64,000 bases of DNA, taken from positions 7,812,001-7,876,000 of the forward strand of contig NC_065877.1 of assembly GCF_933775445.1 (NCBI RefSeq), in the 5' to 3' direction. Shown here piece after piece: positions 1 to 13,273 of the stretch (the first letter of the stretch is position 1; every line of letters begins with the position of its first letter). This DNA is from Argentina anserina. Taxonomy: Eukaryota; Streptophyta; Magnoliopsida; Rosales; Rosaceae. The notes beneath the pieces were generated by a model. That model ran no database searches. It was not told the origin of the DNA and was given only the letters and a program-made list of their open reading frames with translations. The position numbers were made by a program, and so were the translations under genes.

Positions 1-69
1 ACATATGTTGGAGAAGTTTTTGCATTTCCAATAGTCAAGTAAGGTTCTTGAAAGGCTTTCCTGTACAAA

Positions 70-477
70 ATGAGCAGCCATGGATTCCTTGAAAGGTTCA
101 AAGCTGCAAAGCCTTTCTTTGCTGTTGTTTTCTTGCAATTCGGGCTTGCGGGGATGGATATTCTTTGCAAGGCTGCACTTAACCAAGGGGTGAGCAACTA
201 TGTACTCGTCGTCTACCGCCACGCAGTTGCCACTCTAGTTGTTGCTCCGTTTGCAGTGGTTCTGGACAAGTCTGTAACTGGATCTCTTAAGTTTATGCAC
301 ACACATATCAGGTAGAGCGGTAGAGACTAAACCAGCGTTTGATTTTGTTGTGCAGAAAAGTAAGGCCAAAGATGACACTTAACATCTTCATCAAGATAAC
401 GGTGCTCGGCTTGCTAGAGTAAGATCTTACTTGCTATACAAGGTTTCTCTTAGTCTCATGTTTATTCATCTTTCTTA

Positions 478-508
<31 letters not shown>

Positions 509-1943
509 CTATGATCTCTTTGGCAGGCCAGTTCTTGATCAAAATTTGTATTACTTAGGAATGAAGTACACAACAGCAACCTTTGCAGCAGCTATGTCCA
601 ATATTCTTCCAGCTCTTACGTTTGTAATGGCTTGGATTCTTGGGTAATAACATGCTTCTTTCTGAATAAGGACATTAACTATGCACCTACAAAAATTGAA
701 CAGAAATGATAACCTTTTCCTTCTTTCTTTCTTTTTGATATTACCTCAAGGCTAACATGTTTTACTGGTGCTTAAAGCTTGTGTTAGGTTTGATAGATGG
801 TGTGAACTCATATTCTGACCGTTTTAATTTTTTGGAGTTTACTGCTTGCTATATCATGCTATTGACGATTTGGTGCCAACAAGTCAGATCGAACTGTTCC
901 AACTCTGATTTCTCTGCCCGATCACTTATCGTGCCTATATTTGTCTTCAGGCTCGAGAAAGTAAAAATGACATGCATCCGGAGCCAGAGTAAGTTGCTCG
1001 GAACTGCAGCAACAGTTGCAGGTGCCATGATCATGACACTGGTAAAAGGGCCACTTTTGAAGCTGTTTTGGACCAGAGCAACCACCAGTACCCAACAGCA
1101 AACAAATGGTGTAGATATTCATAGTTCGATTAAGGGTGCTCTAATGATCACAGCTGGTTGCTTCTGCTGGGCTTGTTTCATGATTCTGCAGGTGCATATT
1201 TCATAAATTTATATCTACAATTCTACATGCTATCTGTGTTGTTAAGAATCGGTAATTGATGGTCCTCATCATAACTGATGCACTTAGTATGTTTCTGCAG
1301 TCCATGACACTAAGAACATATCCTGCTGAGCTCTCCCTTTCAGCTTGGATATGCCTGATGGGCACATTGGAAGGAACTGCTGTAGCATTAGTCATGGAAA
1401 GGGGAAACGCTGCCGTTTGGGCTATACATTGGGATGGAAAATTACTGGCAGCTGTCTACAGTGTAAGAATATGGAACCATTAGCATCTAAAGCTAAATCG
1501 GAGTGAGAATGCCAATGCCTTATACTCGCATAAACTTGATCTGTGCAGGGAATATTCTGTTCAGGACTAGCTTATTACATCCAAGGAGTGGTAATGAAAC
1601 ACAGAGGCCCTGTGTTTGTGACAGCTTTTAGTCCCCTAAGCATGGTTATTGTTGCTGTCATGAGCTCCATCATTTTGCGGGAGCAATTAACTCTTGGAAG
1701 GTAAATCTATATGATGTGGAATCCACAACGAAAACACATTTATAGTATACAAGAAAGTAGCTAACTCGATCCTTTTACAGGTTACTTGGTGCTGCTGTCA
1801 TAATTATCGGCCTGTATCTTGTTGTTTGGGGTAAGAGCAAAGAGAACTCCCTAGAAGAGGAACTAGCAGCAAATAAACAAGTAGGAGAGGAAAAAGATAG
1901 ATCCAACCTTGAGGTCATCACGATTGCATCATCTTGCAAGTGA
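70..1943 (+). CDS. WAT1-related protein (EamA/DMT-family, nodulin-21-like membrane transporter)
   Basis: Seven exons reconstructed by eye: 70-269, 356-418, 527-643, 951-1191, 1301-1462, 1549-1700, 1781-1943. All have GT-AG borders, and together they give 1098 nt, a 365-residue protein, which is normal for the family. The start is the first ATG, giving MSSHGFLERFK just before the first hydrophobic helix. Recognisable blocks in order are the helix ending FGLAGMDILCKAAL, YRHAVATLVVAPFA, an RPKMTL junction, DQNLYYLGMKYTTATFAAAM, LEKVKM after the third intron, CWACFMILQ, and HRGPVFVTAFSPLSMV in the second EamA half. About ten membrane helices and an acidic cytosolic tail are expected. Arabidopsis WAT1 relatives move auxin or amino acids across tonoplast or plasma membrane; the substrate here cannot be read from sequence. 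It converges on the next gene. Confidence 0.93.
481..510 (+). repeat. (TCT)n microsatellite in WAT1-related intron 2
   Basis: About ten uninterrupted TCT units lie in the second intron, 16 nt before the AG acceptor, and merge with its pyrimidine tract. Length variation here could affect splicing and would make a usable marker. Confidence 0.9.
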
Positions 1944-2558
1944 ATTGTAGAGAGAGATGAGGCGTAACCTGACTAAATGAATCTAATATCCATATAGCTT
2001 TAAAAACTTTTTTCACTGCTTTTGGAAAGCATCATTCACAATCTGAAAGAAAACAGCAATAATGAAAATATCCAGATGTGCATCAGTTAATTGAACATGA
2101 TCCGAGACTAAATTTCCAAATGATGCAAAGGAAACTAAATGAGGAATAGTCTGCTCAATCTACTGTGCTAAACTTTATGACTTAGTATCCATGGTACTAT
2201 TGCCACACTCATAGTTCATGATCAGCAATAGTGAAAATTAATGGATCAACTGCAGCACTGAATTCTTAAGAAAAAATGTAATTCCATCATTCCTGAAGTA
2301 ACAAAATTCTTAAAATTTCATTTGTTCAAGAGTTATGCTACAACTACACCATGGCATCAGGCATCGAAGCACCAACAACAGGGGTAAAAGTTTCAGTATA
2401 AAGCTTTATGATAATAGTTTGTCCTTCACATGATAACCCCGAGCCCTTGCGAATATGGCGTGTACTCACCATCAATGAGTACATGTTAGAGCCAACAAAA
2501 AGGTTACTTGTATGCACAACATGAGCAAGACCCTGCCTTAACAGCAAAGGTGCATGCT
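1944..2558. other. Convergent intergenic region / 3' UTRs
   Basis: About 0.6 kb between the stops of two converging genes. No coding potential is visible on either strand. It presumably holds both 3' UTRs and poly(A) signals. Confidence 0.6.
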
Positions 2559-4888
2559 TCATGACACTTGTTTCACCTCACCCTTCCCGTATATACGTTG
2601 GAGTTCACGTGTTGCTGCCAAAAACGATTCTGGAAAGGTGGAGGTAGTAGCATTAGAAGAAGACATCCATAGTACTTATCAGAAAGAAAGAAAAGAAAAG
2701 GAACAGAAAATGTTCAATTTCCAATATATAGGGGCGAGACAGCAGAACTAAGAACTAACTTCACCTTTCCAAAGACAGAAAGATTTCTGATTGATTTGTG
2801 AACCCGTGATAGTCTGAATAACGTCAAAGAGCATATTCTGAGGTGTGCTCCTGAGCTCTTGAACAATCCCATAAATGGTCTTCCCATTCTCAAAATAGAT
2901 ATGGTTATTGGGGTGTTTTGTTTTGCAACTAGCATGACGCTCAAATTCATATGCATTGATTACCTGGATATAAAATTCAAACCCAGTTTGTCATTAAATT
3001 GTGGTCAACACCAACTTTTTAGATGTTAAAAAGAAAAATTAAAGCCTCACCTTAGAGAAGTTACATGACTGACAGCCACATAGATATCCAGAACCTTTAA
3101 TTACAGCCTGCAGCTCCTTCTAACATGCGCATGAAATATACATGTCACCAAAGAATGATCTAATCTAAAATATGAATGCATGAGAACTAGAATTTACCTC
3201 CCGCGACCAGGCAATATACTTGACAGGAACTCCATCGAGCATACCAGTGGACAGCAAACTTCGGACATTTGAAGGGAAGTTGTTTGAAGTAGCCTTCTTA
3301 GACGTTTTCTGGTCATCTTTCTTCCTGGAAACTGTTTCAGCTCCAGCAATTATATGCGGTCGATTTACAAATGCGGTGGCATTTAGTTTACCAAAGTCTT
3401 TCTCATTCATAGCTTCTGTTTTTGGAAAAGGTCGGCCCATAAGTTCATAACCAGAAATTGTTGAGGTATTTACATCATCATCATCATCATCACAACCGCC
3501 AAAGGATATGATAGTACTCTCTCCGTTATTGTAAGAGTGACCAATCGACAACATGCTACTGTCAACTTTGCTATAGTCATGACCTATCGATATGTCTCCC
3601 CCTTTATCATATATATGACCGGTGGACATGGTACTTCCATCCGCCTTGTTGTAAGTTTCACCGATCGAGATGATAGTACTGTCACCCTTGTTCCGTACTC
3701 CACTCCTCAATAGGGTATTATTATTCTCCTTGTATGGTTGACAAATTCCTGTGTACTCATCCCCTTTAGTAAAGGGTTGTCCTATTGATCTAAAATTGTT
3801 TTCTGCCCTGGTAAAAGAGTCACTCATAGATATGAAGTTCTCATCCTCTTTCTTATAAGTGAGACCCATTGATCCTGAGTTGTCCTCAGCCTTGTAAACA
3901 TGAGGTGTCAACGTGGCATCATTATCTCCCTGACTATAAGCATGTCCGGCAGAAACACGCATGACATTCTCACAGTCCTTGACCTCACTGACTTTGACTT
4001 TTCTAAAACCACCATAGTTAGAACTCAATCCAGGATCTTCCAGTGAATGTGACATAGATAAACCAAATGAGGAATCATTCCCAAATAGATCCTCATTAAC
4101 TTTTCTCATTTTTTCTGAGCCAAGTGATGTGTTTCTGTCCTCAAAATTCACCGCTCTGTCTCCTTCAGAATCAAATAACCTTTCCGTGAACTGCCCAGAG
4201 AACGACTGAAAACTGGGAGCATTTCCCCAGGGAGAAACATTCGCATTCAATAAGCCTGAAAATAGATTGGTGTTTGGAACTTCAATGGCCTGTTTCTTGT
4301 TAGGGAATAACTCTACCTCAGGACCATCCATGAACCATTGATGAGAACGCTTAGGCTCAGTTGTAGATGAATTACCACAAAGCCTCTCACCATCGTTTAC
4401 ACCCCCGGTACCCTTTGCCACCCAAAAGCCCTGATTCTGAAAAGACTGATAAATGACACTTCAGAAACAAATTAATGTCAATAAAAGAACAAACTACTAC
4501 AGTTCATAAAAGAACAAACTAATGTCAATAAGGCGATATAAGTATAGCCAAACATCTTAACCAGTTACCACTTACAACTACTGTTCATTACATAATAAGA
4601 CAATGATCATAGTAACTGCCCCCACTGCTTGCTGATTTTATCATGAGTGCACCACATTTTACTTGGAACCTAGAATTATCCTCACACGGATTTCAGTTCT
4701 AATCACAACTGACAAAAATCTGCAGGCACACCACACGGACAACCAAACCAAATACATTTCTATCCATACATCCTAACATTGGAACCAAAATACAACTATG
4801 CAAAACGCACACAATGTCATCATCAAGTGTGTTATAGCCACATTGCTAAAAAAAAATGCATGCGAAAAATAGAAACCAGACATACCAT
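2559..4888 (-). CDS. TDBD-domain protein (Tify/TPL-binding domain, jasmonate-corepressor-like family)
   Basis: Coding exons on the minus strand: 4888-4886 (only the ATG), 4445-3198, 3119-3051, 2963-2765, 2629-2559. They sum to 1590 nt, 529 residues. The start MSFQNQGFWVAKG matches the typical family N-terminus and depends on splicing the ATG, last codon of its exon, to the TCT at 4445. The C-terminal domain (about residues 390-506) runs from FPSNVRSLLSTGMLDGVPVKY through YLCGCQSCNF and EFERHASCKTKHPNNHIYFE. This Cys-rich block is the Pfam TPL-binding/Tify-domain-binding type found also in some plant PHD proteins. Residues about 190-330 are a degenerate repeat of short units such as SIGHSYNNG. 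Family members are nuclear with largely unknown function; a role in transcriptional repression is inference. Confidence 0.88.
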
Positions 4889-5600
4889 TATTGTTGCTTC
4901 ACCCCAAACTCTTCTCCGCTGAGGCTATCCCACTTCCTTATCCTATCCAGCGCTCCAGTAACAACACCCTCCGATTCAAATTTCTTTCCACAACAAGGCA
5001 CATTGATGTTATCTGCAGAGCGAAAAAACAGACGATTACAACAATGATCTAACACAAACATATCACCATGGCTCATTCACAACCGAGAAAATGTAGTAGA
5101 TTGATGTCAAATTCGATCCCTCATAATCGAAAATCTAGACCAAATGCAACCATGATCCAAGTGTAAATGAGTAAACAAAAACAAAAAAGGTCTCGAATTT
5201 ACTTATACCAGCAAAACAAAAGATTTACTTATTTACTTATTCACTTCTAGAAATCTCAGAACCCAAAACATCCAATGTATTGAAGTGAAGATACTCTTTA
5301 ACTAGTTCAGTGTGTAACGAATCGAAGCGACGGTAGTTAGTGCGAACCTGAAGCAGGAAGCTGTCGGCGGCGATCGCGGGGGATCTGTGAGCAGGAACGT
5401 AAGAACTCTCCGGCGTCGGGATCACCGGAAAATGCGCCGGCGAATGTACGGAATGGAGATCGTGTAGAAAGATCTATAGAAACACTTTGAGTACTTGGGT
5501 TTGGGTTTGGTTTTGTTTTTAAGTTTTTTTGTGTGAAAATGAGAGAGAGATGGGGAAGAGTGGGTTGCACGATCACGATGCGATGGAGGCCGTACACGTG
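4889..5600 (-). promoter_or_regulatory. 5' leader with first intron of the TDBD-protein gene
   Basis: On the minus strand a non-coding first exon ends at 5348 (CAG|GTTCGC). A second leader exon spans about 5012-4889 after a TCTGCAG acceptor. The main ATG is its last codon. Transcription probably starts near 5500-5600; no clear TATA box was found. Confidence 0.55.
4938..5003 (-). promoter_or_regulatory. Upstream ORF in the leader (21 codons)
   Basis: An ATG 115 nt before the main start opens a 21-residue reading frame that ends in TAA within the leader, out of frame with the main start. It could lower translation of the main ORF. No conservation test was possible. Confidence 0.45.
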
Positions 5601-7245
5601 TTGCCGGAGCTTCGGGTTGCAGCGTGCGGTGCGTCACGGACGTCGATGCTCGCGTATCCGAGAAGGTGGCTTAGGTCATGGGGGACGTGGCGTGAGTTGA
5701 TTTGGTGGGGGAGGGAAAGAGGGTTCCGAATGAGGTACCGAGTCTTATCATTTTTGGCAAAAACAATAAGAGGTGGTTTGGTTACTAGTTAGTGTGCTAT
5801 GAACAAAGCACCTGAAAAGTGAGAATGGAGCTTTCTGATTTGTTGGGGTTTCTGGTTGTGTCCATTTTCATTTGATAGTAGAGAAAAATTTATAGTCTCA
5901 AGTGCTTTTGACAATAATGTCATAACTCATAAATCAGTGGTGTTTGAAGAGTTTGGTATCTAAATGCTGGCCTAAAAAGGGTGGAAAAAAATTACCTCAT
6001 ATTGGGCGTTTATCTGTTATAGAGAAGAATATTTCACTAGATTTTGTGTCTAGTCTAGTAATCCAACTTCAAAGATTGAATTTTAGTAACCACCATAAGT
6101 TGTTAGGTGTGGATTCTCAGACCCTCAAAATTTCTTTCCTACGCTAATTGGAGTTAAATTTTACTGCTTATAATAATCATGAGAATTAAGTGTTTCTGAC
6201 AAAATATGTCAGTAGAAATTAGGTTTTAGGTCTTAAAATGTCTTTTATGATTCCCTAATAGTCTGGGACTAAGCACAACGCTTTGCCTTTATAGGCAATC
6301 TAGGTTACTTACTAGTGTGTAGTAAGAGAAGTAACAGAAGTCACGTAAGAGTTATTGGTACTACCATAGTTAGACTACTTACTACTAGACAAGAAATGAG
6401 TCTTTAGCCTGGACTCATAAATTGAAGAAAGAATGACCACTCTCCACAGTTGAATTTGAATCTTTAGACAATATACTACATAGCTAAGTAACATGTCCAT
6501 TAGACTCGTCATTTTTTTGCTCAAATCGCAGAGAATTGAGAGCTGAGTAAAAAATCGATTAGACTAGTCATTTTTGTGCTCATATCTCAGTTAATTGGAT
6601 TCTTTTGAGAGTTTAGACTTGTACTCACATTACATGGAAAGCTTTTTTTTTTTAATTGGGATTTGATTATTGGCATTTGTTGTAGCGCACAATCCGCCAA
6701 TTACACTAGTTCAAAGACCACATGGATTGAAATAATTTCATTAATATTTTGTAGAAGGCAACCCAAATGAGTGAAATGACAATCTCCTAGTTCAAACCCC
6801 TATCATCCCACTTCCTCTTAAACCCAGCCTTCACTTGAAACTGTCCTACATCCTCTCCTCTATTTAATTCAAAGAAAAGAGAATAAAATTCCTCTGCCAT
6901 CACCAGCACCAAAATCAACTTGTATCAAAAGCTGGTTCCCCCTTTCAAAATAGCTTTATAAACCCCACGCTTTCACGCATGTCCGAGATGCCCAGAGCTG
7001 CAGCCACTTCACTCTCCATGCTAACTCCTCACTAGTCCGCACTCTTGCTTGTAGTTCACTACTCACTATACATCTATATATCATCACCCCACCGTCCCAA
7101 ACCGTCGAAAATGTCCGGAACGTGTCAGAAACCCAACTGCTGGTGCTTCTGTTCAGTTTCAGAGACCCCATTACAACTGCGCTGCTAGTTGATCTCCAAG
7201 TTCTGCATTGGTCCTTAAAAAGGAACCTTATATAGCTTGTGTGAC
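5600..7245. other. Intergenic region; no gene seen
   Basis: About 1.6 kb between the 5' end of the TDBD gene and the stop of the phosphatase gene, both on the minus strand. It should hold the promoter of the former (near 5600-5800) and the 3' UTR of the latter (7245 downward). The open frames seen are short and unlike known proteins. Confidence 0.5.
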
Positions 7246-10200
7246 TCAGAACCTGGATGAACTTGTGTCTAAGCAGCTTTTTGCTCTTGTGAGTACTAAA
7301 AGCTCTTCGGCTTGCACTTTGGCCACGCATGTTACCGGCAATCGAGAATTCGGACAAACTCTGTTGTTACTTGCTGTGTTTGTGGGAACAGCAGCTTTGG
7401 GTCTTTTCTTGCTGGCCAAGTCTATCTGGACCGAAAACAAAGAATAGACCGGTCTGTGGTCCGAGAACTTTGATTCGCCTCTCAAATACCACATCTGTTT
7501 AAGGCCTTCTCCTTTCCATAGAATCCTGTCACACCTGCAAATATGCATTGCGACCCACATTAGCTTCTCAACAATGTTGTGCTAGAACTATTCGTACCAC
7601 ATTTAAATGTACGTGTTGTTAATCCTAATCTGATATGATATAAACTTGAAAGTGATTTACAAGAATGCAGATGTTATGAATATTGTTAGGTAGTCCTAAT
7701 TCCGAAACTTGATTTGAGTTGGTTTACAGATATAAGATACCTGGAGGTCATAAAAATAAAGGCAAGTTGTTTTGAGAGTGACAGTGTTTCTTAGATGATA
7801 ATGATGCAGTTGAATTGCAGAAATGGCCGGTCTCTGTACATGTCACTTGTATATTTTCTAAGTGGAGGTAGGAAACAGGTCTTACCTGCCAAACTCTACC
7901 ATTTATATTAAACTGTACTTATCAGAATGCTTCAATTAATGTGCAATGCAAATGATTATGATGCATGTATAAGAATATTGAGTTCATGTGGTCTACAGCA
8001 GAAGAACTAATTTTGGAAAGTGATATCTTAATCCCCACCCTCTGCGCTTACTCTAAAGATTAATGCAGAAAGTGTTCAGCTTAACAAAAATGTTAACATC
8101 TTATCAACAAACCAAAGACCTGCAGCCTACATTCTATACAGGTATAATAAAAATGATAGAAGTGATCCACAAAACACTATTGAGGTGCTTAAGTACACTA
8201 CACTATTATTGGTGCTTATCAAAGTGTATAGATGTACAGTACATAGACATAGTAACTAAGTAGCAAAGCTTTAGGTTAAGGTGTAGTCGTAAGATTATTA
8301 TCAATGAATGTACTGCTATATGTACCACATAGGCATCCACACTCTACAGATATAAATTCCACTTGTTGAATGTGTATATAATTAAAAATTCATGATAAAC
8401 ATTATGAAACATAAGATTGCAAATGTTATTGTGTGTGTGTGATGATGGTGATCACTACTTGGTCCTCAATTCAATAAACTATATGAATGGACCATTCAAA
8501 AATGTATGCAATAATTCATGTACAGCTCAAATAATAGGGAAACAGGAATCTTGTTGGAATTCTTACCAGGCGGGAGTGCGTCTCTTCTCTCTAGAATTCG
8601 AAGTTTGGGCAACATAATGATTAGAATTTGCAAGGTACTTGTATGTTGGAGCAAAATATATCCTCCCTTCTTCCCACCCTTTGAATACTCTACCAGCTTG
8701 TTGTTCCATTCTTAGCTGCCAAGCACAATCGAATCCAAGCATAAGATTGAAATTATCTTTCTCTATACTTGGAATTAAACAAAACAAATATTTACATTAC
8801 TTATAATCTTACTTGATCTTTCTCTAAAAGTGCTTGCCAATTTTGCTTCTGCAGAAGCTCATGAGTGTCGGCGCAAGCAGCTGCTAGCCGGTAATTTAAA
8901 TCCCCAAGCCAAATAATCTTGCTGTAACGGAAAGTAGATTTATAAGATACTTGATGCATAAGAGTACACTTCTGTTGGTGATTTGCGGGAAAAAAAATTT
9001 CAAGAACGATAATTTACTTTTGCCAGTTATATGTGCTTATTGGTCTGGGAAAAATACACTGTATTTAGTTATACGGGAGAAGAAAGACTCACTCATGGTC
9101 CATTATGCTATCAGGAGGAACTGGTCGTGTTCTACAAGAGTTAGAAAACTTTGTCTTCTTCAAAATTTCTATGACATCTGAATTCCTTCTCATCTCATCC
9201 CCTTCTTTCTCACCAGAAGTTAAGTGAGCACAGACAAAGCAAAAGGTTGTGTTATGCAATGTCAGGCTTATTGAAACTGAACCCTGTGACAGGAAAAGTA
9301 AATAAACAACATTATAAAGGCTAATCTCAATGTAGCCAAGCACTAAGTGTTAACAAAATGTAGCAAACTAGCTAACCTTATTCCCAAGATATCCCATTAT
9401 GCCTCTACCAACACACGAGACTTTCATGTTGCTAATGTGTCTGCAAAGATCAGCACGAACCCACACACACAAGAAAATTCCCACCATCTGCTTGCTCGCT
9501 GCTAAGCAATAACGATGTCGTTGCATTGGACTTACACCCTGCATCCCCTGCCCAAACGGGGTGCACGGTGAGATTTCTCCACTAGAAGTTGATGCGGGAT
9601 TCAAATTCAGCAGTCTTTCGAAATCTGCAGTACTGAGCTCATCTTCTAAGGAAAGCAAGTCCGAGAAGCTGAGCCTCGGCACCATGTTGCCTTGCTGATC
9701 AAGCTGTGCTTGATGATCATTATGGCTGACATTGTTGTGATTAGGACGTCCAGGGTCATTCTTGTTTAAAGCGTCGCGAATAAGGGAAAGCCACTTGTCA
9801 GCCGGGCCCTTGTCCTCGGCACCTAATACATTTTCAGCGTTCAAAGGAACAACTTCTTGGAACCTATTAAGAACAATACAAGAAAATACAAATATACAGT
9901 CAGACAAGTTATGTCTTTTGATAACGTTGATGTTGTGCTACTAAAAATACGCAGAATAACCGCTGCTCAAGTATAAAAGGAATGCTTGATTGGATCTAAT
10001 GGTGTCACTATAGGCTGGACCGGTATAACTGGAGACTATTAAACAGACAAAGCTAAAAACAAGAAAGCAGTCTAAGTTGGGATGCAAATGAGGAAATTAC
10101 CCGAGAACATAGATATCTGCAGGAGTTGGGGTTCTAAGCCATTCCCTTAAGTTCAAGTCCTCGTGTGGTGACTTGCCTCCAACATTCCACGTCCCCACGA

Positions 10201-11283
10201 ACATCCTAAAACCAAACGAGCAAATCCAAAAGCACCATTCTGTTGGTTAAACTCCAAAACAGAACACTTGTCCAAAGAAGCAAATTTCAAAGCAAACCAT
10301 GGAAATCTAAATTATAGATAGTAACAACTGGAACCCTAAATCCGGAAAGTGTTTTAGAAGCAACTACATCACATCAACAGTTGATAATCGTTCACATTAA
10401 CTAGAGGTCGTAAACAAAAAGTATGAAACAAGAAAGCTACATGGTCTCTGAAATGTAGAGTTGGGGTTACCTGAGGTTGAGATTGTCGGTGACAGCTGGT
10501 GCCTCCGGCGTAAAACTTGGGCCGTAAGTTTCCTCCATCAACCACCCATCTAGAGAAACAATTAACAAAATAAAAATCTGATTAATAAAATACTCAAAGC
10601 TCAAAACCCAAAACTGGAAAAGCCTATCAACTTTCACAGAAAGTAGCAAGTAACCTGTAACCCCTAGAGTACATGAACTCAAACCCCCCCCCCTACATCC
10701 TCCACCGTCCACGTGGCACAACCCCAATCGCTCGGAGTTGGAAACCCAACTGGACCCAACTAAAACCCAGAAGGACTCGTTTTCCGTCCAACTGGATCAT
10801 CTCCGGCGGCTCAGAGGTCACAGAATATATGCCACGTGGATGTAATCGAGCCGAAGCTGTACCGGGAAGTATTACAGTAGCGCTACACAGTAGAATTCGT
10901 TACCTGCAATATCGTCCGGTACGACGACGTAGTGGTCCTGGTCCGAACAACTCTTCCTCCTACTCTCAGTTGCATCTGACACAGTTCACAAATCACAACA
11001 AACAGCAAGTTCAGCAAACCAGTTCCGCCAGACAAAGAAGACCAAGAAAATATTAAAAAAAGAAGAAAACGGAAAACTTACTTTTAACAGAGTAATCGGA
11101 ATGGAACTCGTCCCCTCCGGTTGGTATGTTAAGCCATTTCCTCACTACTGCTCCCGGCCATGAATTCTGCGACGAATACGTATTGGGTTTTTGGCTTTAG
11201 GCACAGCTCGATATCCTCGACCAAAACAGCTTTAATGGAGATAAAGTTCTTACCTTTGGGATCTTTCCTCTGTTGGTCCGCAT
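7246..11283 (-). CDS. Type I inositol polyphosphate 5-phosphatase
   Basis: Ten coding exons on the minus strand: 11283-11254, 11166-11082, 10975-10904, 10549-10471, 10205-10101, 9863-9377, 9283-9093, 8921-8813, 8715-8567, 7534-7246. They total 1596 nt, 531 residues, and every junction keeps frame. The start is [10 protein letters not shown]. The catalytic domain runs from [10 protein letters not shown] (about residue 90) through [14 protein letters not shown], then a plant-specific Ser-rich insert. Signature 1 is WLGDLNYR (354-361), signature 2 is TPAWCDRILW (433-442), and SDHRPV lies at 460-465; all key residues are present. Such enzymes remove the 5-phosphate from Ins(1,4,5)P3, InsP4 or phosphoinositides, damping calcium and ABA-linked signalling and affecting vein and root-hair growth. 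Which subfamily member this is was not resolved. Confidence 0.95.
10684..10693. repeat. C10 homopolymer in an intron
   Basis: Ten cytosines in the intron between the 72-nt and 79-nt exons of the phosphatase gene. It is much shorter than the poly-C tracts further right. Confidence 0.85.
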
Positions 11284-12600
11284 TGCTTCTAGTGATCGGA
11301 ATTTTGTGGGCTCTGAAATCTGAAATGAGATGTAAGAGAGTTTAAATAGCTAGTGATGCGGTTATCCGAATCTATTATCGAATAATGGGTCTTATTATTT
11401 TCTCTGTAGCAGAGAAAAAATATGATTTTTGGAAGCGAAAGTCGTCGGAAAACAGAGGCGGGGTGTAAATCAAATACCAAGAGGGGTTTAAAGAAGCAAT
11501 ATTAGTTAACAGATTCCGGGTCCGGCTCTGGCCAGAGAAAAGGAAATATCTAACAAAGGAGTTTTATAAGCGTCAAATGGATCATTCAACGGCAATATAA
11601 AAGACCCAGTTGCAGGGCAAATGGAGACAGCTTAGGAATCAACGTAATCAAGCTGAAAATGGAAGAATTAAAATTGAAACTGTCTTAATTTGTGGTTAAG
11701 ATATAATTTATGGGAGAAACTGATTAGGCCAGGTTCATCCTTTTTAGTGAGGAATATATTCTTTACAAGCAACGGTGTTATAGCCTTTACAGAGGGGAAG
11801 ACAGAGTGGAAGATCGATCATGAATTAAACTAAGAACAATGGCAAGCAAAAAAGGCTTGATTTTTCTCAGATCTTCACCAGAGAACAAAACCAATAAAAA
11901 CTATGTGAAAAAGGTTCCTTTTCGAGTTTGAGGGCTATGTTGCACCTGTAAAAATCAAAGATCGAAGCTTAAAGAACCAAAACAGAATGGTCCTGGCTTC
12001 GGAAACTGAGAATTTGTGTTCTGTAATTGAGGCAAAAAGGTCTCAAGTTCTTGATCATGTGAGAAAACCCAAGTGATCAAATTCTGAAACAGATCAGGAA
12101 CAGAAGAAGACAGGGCCTCACAAAAATGGCGAGACAGTCAAATGAAACAGAGAGGGTCATAAACACTGTATGACATTGCAGATTAGAAATGGATTGGACT
12201 CGTTCGGTCACCAAAATCAATAGTGACGAACAGCAAAACAAAATTTGGTTTTGTGGGTTTGTATAGAGTGAGGACACTCACCAGAATCGACAAGGGAATG
12301 AGAAGAAAGAGGGGAGGCTCTCAATCTGGTGCTTATTCTTTTGTGGAGCTTTCGTTTTCGTTCAGGTAAAAGAGACAAGGAAGAAGCTCGATGTGGAGCT
12401 TCTTTGCCTCTTTTGGTAGGCTGGAGATGTTTCAAGAGAGAATGCTGCAGAGGAAAATTTGGGGGCGTTCCTCGTAAAAGCAAAAAGGAACCAGTTTGGT
12501 TCTCAAACATATAAACATTTAGAGAGAGAAAAAGGTAAGACACGCAGAGATTATTTAGAGAGAGAGAGAGAGAGAGTGTTGAACTTTGAAAGTCCAACTT
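11284..12600 (-). promoter_or_regulatory. 5' leader with long first intron of the inositol phosphatase gene
   Basis: A leader exon ends near 12283 at a GTGAGTG donor. A plausible acceptor with a TTTCAG sits near 11321, 38 nt before the start codon, giving an intron of about 0.95 kb. An (AG)n tract at 12559-12577, read as CT on the coding strand, lies near the likely transcription start, as is common in plant leaders. Confidence 0.55.
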
Positions 12601-12637
12601 TACGTCTTTACAAGCATTTCATTAAACATTATCGCTC

Positions 12638-13273
12638 ATTTTAATTTTTGATACACACTTTTAGGAACTATCACATTAGTATATTAAATTTCTATTTTAA
12701 CTTAATTTTTATTTATTTTGTCAATTAATACTGTTAATGATTTCATTTCATACCAATTTTTAAGAGCATTTTTCTCACTTCATTTTCCTCTGATTTTAAT
12801 TTTTATTTATCTTCAATTTTAACTTTCATTAAAAAAAATTGATTGATTAATATATATTATTTCATAACAAAATAAATTAACATTTTCTTTTACATTTGAA
12901 ACATTTAAATGCCTATGAGAAAGCTTTTAAGCATTTTATTATAACAATATAATTATTGGTTGATGGATATATACAATATGAAATATATACTAGTTTATTT
13001 TGTAATTGCGAACTTTAGCTTGTTTGTAATCGTTCTGGTAAATGAAGGATGTTAATTTATTTTGTCATGAAATGATATATATTAATCAATCTGTTTTTTT
13101 TAATGAAAGTTGAGATCGGAGGAAAATAAAGTGACGAAAATGCCCTTAAAAATTGATGTGAGATGAAACTATTAACGGTGTTAGTTGACGAAATAAACCA
13201 AAATTGGACTAAGATTAAGACATGAGGTATCAATGTGATAGTTTCTAAATATGAGATATTAAAAATTAAAATT
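12638..13273. mobile_element. Foldback element with long inverted arms (MITE-like)
   Basis: The left arm (about 12638-12893) and right arm (about 13046-13273) are inverted copies over roughly 230-250 bp. Matching landmarks include ACTATCACATT, CATTTTCCTC, TTTCATTAAAAAAAA and ATTGATTAATATAT with their complements. There is no coding sequence. Long arms suggest a Mutator-type MITE. I could not fix a target duplication, so the ends are approximate. Confidence 0.75.

Noticed and set aside
5337..5637. Several overlapping minus-strand frames
   Set aside because: They lie in the leader exon and promoter of the TDBD gene and have no similarity.
7208..7447. Plus-strand frame with a hydrophobic stretch that looks like a small membrane protein
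   Set aside because: It is antisense to the last exon of the inositol phosphatase gene, lacks an ATG, and the minus strand is clearly the coding one.
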